DNA of 64,000 nucleotides from the NCBI GenBank assembly GCA_014190355.1, contig BJGH01000002.1, forward strand, positions 189,992 through 253,991, written 5' to 3'. Source of the stretch: Alphaproteobacteria bacterium (lineage in GTDB: Bacteria; Pseudomonadota; Alphaproteobacteria; Rickettsiales; UBA1997). The position numbers and the translations under genes are program-made. The notes beneath the pieces are model-generated. The model was not told the DNA's origin. It did no database searches and worked only from the letters and a program-made list of their open reading frames with translations. Of this stretch, positions 59,309 through 64,000 are shown one piece after another (position 1 is the first letter of the stretch; each line of letters starts with the position of its first letter).

Positions 59309-59382
59309 TGGAGCGGGTGAAGGGAATCGAACCCTCACGGCTAGCTTGGAAGGCTAGAACTCTACCTTTGAGCTACACCCGC
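59309..59382 (-). tRNA. tRNA-Gly (anticodon UCC)
   Basis: A 74-base cloverleaf including CCA. The acceptor GCGGGTG pairs with CACCCGC; the anticodon stem CTAGC/GCTAG encloses CTTCCAA with TCC, reading GGA and GGG. In many bacteria tRNA-Tyr and tRNA-Gly lie together upstream of tuf; here the pair is kept but no tuf gene is present. Confidence 0.96.
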
Positions 59383-59521
59383 TTAGTTTTTTTTAAATAA
59401 TTATAAATAATTCTTTTAAAAAAATTATTATAAATTATTATTTTAAATCACTGAAAAATTTAATATAAATCAAAAAATATTTACAAAATTTTTTTTAATT
59501 ATTTTAAATTAAAAAATCATT

Positions 59522-60280
59522 TTAATTGTCACAACAAATTTTGCAACTATGATTTTTTGTAACTTTAACTTTACGAAAGTTATTTTTAAGAAAATCACAA
59601 AATAAAATTTTCCCAACAAGACTTTCATCAAGATTTAATAATTCTTTAATTGCATTAATTGCTTGAAGAGTTCCAAGATTTCCAGCTACTGCACCTAAAA
59701 TTCCTTTTTCACTGAGAGGTAAATTAAAATTACGATCTTTAAAATTAGGATTAAAGCAGGCATAGCAAGGGTTATTGGCAAGATAAGATTTAAAAACACT
59801 AACTTGCCCAACAAAACCTTTAACCGCTCCATAGACCATTGGTTTTTTTAAGTTATGACAAATTTGATTGATAGTAAAGCGAGTATAAAAATTATCACTT
59901 GCATCAACAATTAAATCGTAGTTTTGAGCAATTAAATGAAGGTTTTCCTCATCAGCAAAATTTTGATAAGTTGTAACATTAATATTTGGATTTAATGCTA
60001 AAATTTTTTCTCTAGCACTAGTAATTTTTAATTTGTTAAGATCTTGAGTGTTGTGAATAATTTGCCTTTGAAGATTTGACAATTCAACCTGATCATTGTC
60101 AATTATTCCAAGATTGCCAATACCACATGCGCTAAGATAAAATAAAATTGCTGAACCTAAACCTCCAGCTCCAACAACTAAAACTTTGCTATCAAGAAGT
60201 TTTTGCTGACCTTTCTCACCAATTTCTGGAAGAATAATATTGCGTAAATAGCGCTGATGATCTGATTGACTGAGTGTCAT
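59522..60280 (-). CDS. MoeB/ThiF-family adenylyltransferase (E1-like)
   Basis: A 252-residue E1-like enzyme that adenylates the C-terminus of a small ubiquitin-like sulfur carrier such as MoaD or ThiS. The nucleotide loop is GAGGLG at 37-42, the LSNLQRQIIH segment provides the ATP-site arginine, and D-A-S-D-N-F-Y-T-R-F is the magnesium site. Zinc-type cysteine pairs are present in CYACFNP and in the C-terminal CKICCDN. There is no rhodanese domain. The carrier protein is not in the window, so whether it serves molybdopterin, thiamine or another sulfur transfer is open. Its start overlaps the upstream gene by four bases (ATGA). Confidence 0.88.
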   Translation of the reverse strand: MTLSQSDHQRYLRNIILPEIGEKGQQKLLDSKVLVVGAGGLGSAILFYLSACGIGNLGIIDNDQVELSNLQRQIIHNTQDLNKLKITSAREKILALNPNINVTTYQNFADEENLHLIAQNYDLIVDASDNFYTRFTINQICHNLKKPMVYGAVKGFVGQVSVFKSYLANNPCYACFNPNFKDRNFNLPLSEKGILGAVAGNLGTLQAINAIKELLNLDESLVGKILFCDFLKNNFRKVKVTKNHSCKICCDN

Positions 60281-61197
60281 TGTTTACTTAAAAAAATATT
60301 TGCCAGACAATCTTCGATTTGTTCGAATTGAAATTTATAGCTATGGCTTTGAGCTTTTTTTGGTAAAATTTTTTGACCTTCAATCATTAGTTCTTGAGCC
60401 ATTTTTCCATAAATTAATTTCAAAGTAAATTCGGGAATAGTAAGTAGGCAAGGACGATTAAGGCTTTGGGCTAAGGCACTACTGAAATGATGATTGCTAA
60501 CAGGATTTGGTGAACAGGCATTAATTGCTTTGGTAATGGTTTGATCAGCAATAATTAATTTGATAATACCAACAACATCTTCAATAGCAATCCAACTCAT
60601 GATTTGTTTGCCATTGCCAATTTTTCCACCAAGACCAAAAAAGAAGGGAGTAAGCATTTTTTTTAAAATACCACCATCTCTGCCAAGAACAATTCCAGTT
60701 CTCAAAAGAACAACCCGAGTTTTACTTTGAGCTTGCAGGGCAGTTTTTTCCCAATCATCACAAAGTTTTTGTGAAAAAATATTATTATCAATTGATATTT
60801 CATTGTCTTCGTTGGAGATTTTATCGAAGTGGTTTTGGTGATTAATGCCATATATTCCAACTGCTGATCCGCTAATGAACAGCTGAACTGGATTTTGTGA
60901 ATTATTAATTTTATCAACTAGGTTTTGAGTTATGTTAATTCTGCTTTCGACAATTTCTTTCTTATTGCGATCGTTCCAATTAACTGCAATTGGTGAACCT
61001 GCAAGATTGATGATAATATCAAAATTAAATTCAACCTGATCAAGATTATTGATGTAAGTTATTTGATGATTGTTTTTTAGACTTTTATTGCGGGTAAGAA
61101 TAGTGATTTGGTGATTTTCTTTGAGAAGATTGTCAACCAAAGCTTTACCAATAAAACCGGTTCCACCGGTAATTAGAATTTTGAAAATAGTTGTCAT
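60277..61197 (-). CDS. NAD-dependent epimerase-like protein, TIGR01777 (YfcH) family
   Basis: An extended SDR protein of 306 residues with the cofactor loop GGTGFIG at 11-17, a GSAVGIYG active-site strand and a C-terminal DUF1731 segment (the last 45 residues, beginning near RPCLLTIPEF). This is the architecture of TIGR01777/YfcH (related to plant cell-division-associated Gc1), whose enzymatic role is unproven. It forms a two-gene operon with the MoeB/ThiF-family protein, four bases overlapping. Confidence 0.85.
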   Translation of the reverse strand: MTTIFKILITGGTGFIGKALVDNLLKENHQITILTRNKSLKNNHQITYINNLDQVEFNFDIIINLAGSPIAVNWNDRNKKEIVESRINITQNLVDKINNSQNPVQLFISGSAVGIYGINHQNHFDKISNEDNEISIDNNIFSQKLCDDWEKTALQAQSKTRVVLLRTGIVLGRDGGILKKMLTPFFFGLGGKIGNGKQIMSWIAIEDVVGIIKLIIADQTITKAINACSPNPVSNHHFSSALAQSLNRPCLLTIPEFTLKLIYGKMAQELMIEGQKILPKKAQSHSYKFQFEQIEDCLANIFLSKQ

Positions 61198-61295
61198 TGA
61201 ATTAATAATGAAATTGATTTTGTAATTTTAGTATTTTTAAAAAAATAGTTTTCTTAAAGCAAATATTTAAAAAACTTTTAAGATTTTACAATAAA

Positions 61296-62297
61296 TTACT
61301 TTAAAAATTTATCAATTAAATTAATTATTGCAATTATAGCGGTTGCTAAAAAAACCATTCTAATTGTTAATTTGTCGCAAATGCTATCGATTTTAATTTC
61401 AAGTTTATCAATCTTAGCGTTAAGCCTTTCTTCGACCTGATCAATCCGAGCATTAAGTCTTTCTTCGACTTGAGTGATTTTAACTTCGACTTGATCAATC
61501 CGAGCATTAAGTCTTTCTTCGACTTGAGTGATTTTAACTTCGACTTGATCAATCCGAGCATTAAGCCTTTCTTCGACCTGATCAATCCGAGCATTAAGTC
61601 TTTCTTCGACTTGAGTGATTTTAACTTCGACTTGATCAATCCGAGCGTTAAGCCTTTCTTCAACCTGATCAATTTTAACATTAACTTGATCAATCCGAGC
61701 GTTAAGCCTTTCTTCGACTTGATCGATTTTAACTTCAATTTTGTCAACTCTGTTAATTAAATTATTAATTTTTATTTCAATATCATTCATTTTAATTTCA
61801 ACCTTATCAAGCCTGGTGATAATTTGACTTATTTGGCTTTGAGTTGAGGTTAATCTGATTTCAATTTCACTGAGCTTGTTTTCAATTTTATCGACTTTAA
61901 TAACAATTTCATTGATTTTACTTTCCAGATTCTCAATTCTAATAAAAATTTCGATTATCTTTTTTTCAAGATCGACTATCTTTGGCTCTGTTGAATTAAA
62001 TTTTTTTTCGATATTGTCGAGAAAGATATTGGTTTGATAAATATAACCATTTAATATTTGGTGGTTTTTTGAAATAAAGTTTTCGATATTCTTTTGAAAA
62101 TTTTCTAAATCTTTTTTAAGGGCAAAATTATTTTCAAGATATGAGAGAATTTGATTGCTCTGATTAGATATAGCGTCGCTAATTTTTCGTGCTTTATTGC
62201 TCTTAAAGCCTGTCTCAACTAGAGCCTTGTAAATAGTGTTACTAAAATTGTGATTGATTTTAATAAAATCATCAGAGTCATTATAGCTGGTGATCAT
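61296..62297 (-). CDS. DUF1640-like coiled-coil protein with heptad/hendecad repeats and C-terminal membrane anchor
   Basis: A 333-residue protein. Residues 15-75 (alpha-helical ETGFKSNKARKISDAI, then FALKKDLENFQ) follow the pattern of DUF1640/CCDC90 proteins, the family of the mitochondrial MCU regulator MCUR1. Residues 100-190 are an ordinary coiled coil; 191-295 are near-perfect repeats of 11 (IDQVEERLNAR) and 18 residues (IDQVEVKITQVEERLNAR) in mixed order; residues 313-330 form a membrane helix. A tail-anchored trimeric or tetrameric stalk is expected, facing the cytoplasm or periplasm. The repeat DNA also creates long antisense frames, which I do not count. Confidence 0.75.
   Translation of the reverse strand: MITSYNDSDDFIKINHNFSNTIYKALVETGFKSNKARKISDAISNQSNQILSYLENNFALKKDLENFQKNIENFISKNHQILNGYIYQTNIFLDNIEKKFNSTEPKIVDLEKKIIEIFIRIENLESKINEIVIKVDKIENKLSEIEIRLTSTQSQISQIITRLDKVEIKMNDIEIKINNLINRVDKIEVKIDQVEERLNARIDQVNVKIDQVEERLNARIDQVEVKITQVEERLNARIDQVEERLNARIDQVEVKITQVEERLNARIDQVEVKITQVEERLNARIDQVEERLNAKIDKLEIKIDSICDKLTIRMVFLATAIIAIINLIDKFLK
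61413..61727 (-). repeat. Tandem 33- and 54-base repeats in the coiled-coil gene
   Basis: The DNA encoding residues 191-295 consists of units of 33 and 54 bases in mixed order, many identical at the DNA level (for example the repeated ATCAATCCGAGC seen on the plus strand). This points to recent expansion or contraction by recombination or slippage, and length variation between strains is likely. Confidence 0.9.
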
Positions 62298-62516
62298 AAA
62301 AGTAGTTTTGTTAATGTGGTATGGTTAAAATATGGCAGTAAAGCAAATTAAATTTCAATTAATTGAATTTTAATTTTTGAAAATTTTAGCAATCAAAAAA
62401 ATATATGCAAGATAATTATTGAAAAAAATATAACTTATTTTGTTTTGTAGAAATAAGTTAGTTTTGTTGTAGTTATAATAAATAAAAAATAACATGTTAA
62501 TTAATAATAAGTATTT

Positions 62517-64000
62517 ATGACAAATTTGGTTTATATTTTGGGTGATCAGTTAAGTTTAAATATTAGCTCGCTTAAGGACTTTAATAAAAAACAAGATGTG
62601 GTTTTGATGACTGAAGTTGCAGAGGAAGCAAGCTATGTCAAGCATCATAAAAAAAAATTAATTTTTATTTTTTCGGCAATGCGTAACTTCGCTGATTTGC
62701 TGAGCAAAAATGGTTTTAAAGTTCATTATATCAAGCTTGATGATTCTTCAAAACCCGAGTCTTTTATTGAGCAATTAACAATCTTTAATAAAAAATTAAA
62801 GCCAAAAAAAATTATAATCACTGAACCCAGTGAATATCGCGTTTTGAAAATGTTTGATGATTTTAAAATTAATAAAAATATTGATTTGGAAATACGCTGC
62901 GATGACAGATTTGTTGCAACTCACCATGAGTTTGCCAATTATGCCAAAGACAAAAAGAAGTTACTTTTAGAAAATTTTTATCATTTAATGCGTCAGAAAA
63001 CTGGATTGTTAATGGAAAATGTTGCAAAAAAAACTGCCAGCAAAGCAATTTTTAAGCCAGTGGGAGGAAAATGGAATTTCGACCAAGAAAATCGTCAAAC
63101 GATGCCTGCAAATGTTGTTCCTCCAGAATTGCCAAAAATTTCTCACAATCAAAATGTTATGGATGTTATAGCAATGGTTGAAAAAAAATTTGCAAAAAAT
63201 TTTGGAAGTATCGAGGATTTCAATTATGCTTCAACTCATCTGCAAGCTGAAAAACAATTTAGAGATTTTATCAAAAATCGTTTAGCAAATTTTGGAATTT
63301 ACCAAGATGCCATGCGTCAAGATGTTGATTTTGGATTTCATAGTGTAATCTCAATGTATATCAATGTTGGTTTACTTGATCCATTAAAATGCTGTCAAGA
63401 AGTTGAAAAATCTTATCACCAAGGAATATGCGATTTGGCAAGTGCTGAAGGTTTCATTCGCCAAATTATTGGTTGGCGAGAATATATTCGTGGTATTTAC
63501 TGGTTTTTTATGCCTAAATATGCAGAACTTAACTATTTCAAACACAAAAATAATTTGCCAGAATTTTATTGGGATCATCAAAAAACTAAAATGAATTGTC
63601 TAAGTAATGTTATTAAACAAACTTATGATAATGCATATAGTCATCATATTCAACGCTTGATGATCACTGGCAATTTTGCTTTATTGGCAGGAATTGATCC
63701 AAAGCAAATTAATGAATGGTATCTCGCGGTTTATGCAGATGCTTTTGAATGGGTTGAGTTACCAAATACTCATGGCATGGCAATTTATGCCGATGGTGGA
63801 ATTGTTGCATCTAAACCATACTGCTCTTCGGGTAATTACATAAACAAAATGTCAAATTTTTGTAAAAATTGTTATTATGATGTTAAAAAAACGGTAGGAG
63901 AAAAAGCTTGTCCTTTTAATTTTTTATATTGGAATTTTTTAATTAAAAACGAGCCAAAATTAAAATCAAATCCACGATTATTTTATCCATATTCTAATCT
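62517..64000 (+). CDS. FeS-type bacterial cryptochrome/(6-4) photolyase, cut by the window end
   Basis: An open frame of 494 codons running off the window. The N-terminal domain (VYILGDQLS) and the C-terminal FAD domain (EGFIRQIIGWREYIRGIYWF, then ITGNFALLAGIDPK) match the FeS-BCP group (PhrB/CryB), light-driven repair enzymes or photoreceptors. The four [4Fe-4S] ligands are C361, C449, C452 and C465 (C-x2-C-x12-C in the tail). The final SNPRLFYPY-like stretch shows that only a few dozen codons are missing. The plus-strand start ATG at 62517 lacks a Shine-Dalgarno sequence. Confidence 0.92.
   Translation, partial: MTNLVYILGDQLSLNISSLKDFNKKQDVVLMTEVAEEASYVKHHKKKLIFIFSAMRNFADLLSKNGFKVHYIKLDDSSKPESFIEQLTIFNKKLKPKKIIITEPSEYRVLKMFDDFKINKNIDLEIRCDDRFVATHHEFANYAKDKKKLLLENFYHLMRQKTGLLMENVAKKTASKAIFKPVGGKWNFDQENRQTMPANVVPPELPKISHNQNVMDVIAMVEKKFAKNFGSIEDFNYASTHLQAEKQFRDFIKNRLANFGIYQDAMRQDVDFGFHSVISMYINVGLLDPLKCCQEVEKSYHQGICDLASAEGFIRQIIGWREYIRGIYWFFMPKYAELNYFKHKNNLPEFYWDHQKTKMNCLSNVIKQTYDNAYSHHIQRLMITGNFALLAGIDPKQINEWYLAVYADAFEWVELPNTHGMAIYADGGIVASKPYCSSGNYINKMSNFCKNCYYDVKKTVGEKACPFNFLYWNFLIKNEPKLKSNPRLFYPYSN

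Noticed and set aside
61413-61727. Regular repeats as a CRISPR array
   Set aside because: The units lie within an open reading frame, follow each other without unique spacers and encode a coiled coil.
61470-61760. A 96-codon repetitive frame antisense to the coiled-coil gene
   Set aside because: It exists only because the repeat DNA of the real gene is open on the other strand; its repeats mirror the 33/54-base units exactly.

Overview
This window comes from a very AT-rich, gene-dense alphaproteobacterium. The best fit is the Rickettsiales or a close relative. The basis is the mitochondrial-like energy genes (petABC, nuoE, nuoF, sucA, sucB, mdh), an Isc-type ferredoxin, an NlpD-like protein, an aspartokinase kept for diaminopimelate, scattered operons, long A/T-rich spacers and several decayed reading frames. 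This assignment is an inference from gene content, since no rRNA lies in the window. Pantothenate synthetase, a bacterial FeS photolyase and type IV pilus-like genes suggest a lineage less reduced than Rickettsia proper. Start codons are almost never preceded by a Shine-Dalgarno sequence. No transposase, integrase, rRNA or CRISPR array was seen, and I could not support any individual promoter.

Layout. 0-6.5 kb: start of a possible PpiD-like chaperone, lysC, metG, then a two-gene ATPase/TOPRIM pair (defence-like) directly followed by prfA. 6.5-8 kb: a spacer, one unknown gene and the stub of a second AAA ATPase. 8-12.7 kb: SDR oxidoreductase, tmk, mdh, ftsI, trmL. 13.3-20.4 kb: fdx, a DUF2125-like membrane protein, then a compact run prmC-panC-(coiled-coil membrane protein)-CDGSH-ABC exporter. 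21-28.8 kb: a secreted protein with priA, tal, a lipid acyltransferase, ispDF, three tiny unknown genes in tandem, nuoF. 29-41 kb: envelope-rich stretch with a secretin, an ABC-2-like permease, a ribbon-helix-helix protein, gamma-glutamyltransferase, a secreted cysteine-containing protein, a pilin/LamG-like protein, dps, ftsY, nlpD and the prepilin peptidase.

41-52.5 kb: a minus-strand run sucB-tsaE-rluD-miaA-recO, dut, the bc1 complex petABC followed by nuoE, then sucA and tRNA-Met. 52.5-56.5 kb: a gene-poor stretch with a decayed gene and a proline/glutamine-rich repeat protein. 56.9-64 kb: uvrB, tRNA-Tyr, tRNA-Gly, a MoeB/ThiF-family protein, a TIGR01777-type epimerase, a DUF1640-like repeat coiled-coil membrane protein, and a FeS-type photolyase cut by the window end.

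Together the genes describe an aerobic cell with a TCA cycle and a bc1 chain, its own peptidoglycan and isoprenoid synthesis, SRP-dependent membrane targeting and some surface pilus machinery. The features most likely to be new are the ATPase/TOPRIM pair, the two repeat proteins, the pilin-LamG-like protein and the three-gene small operon.
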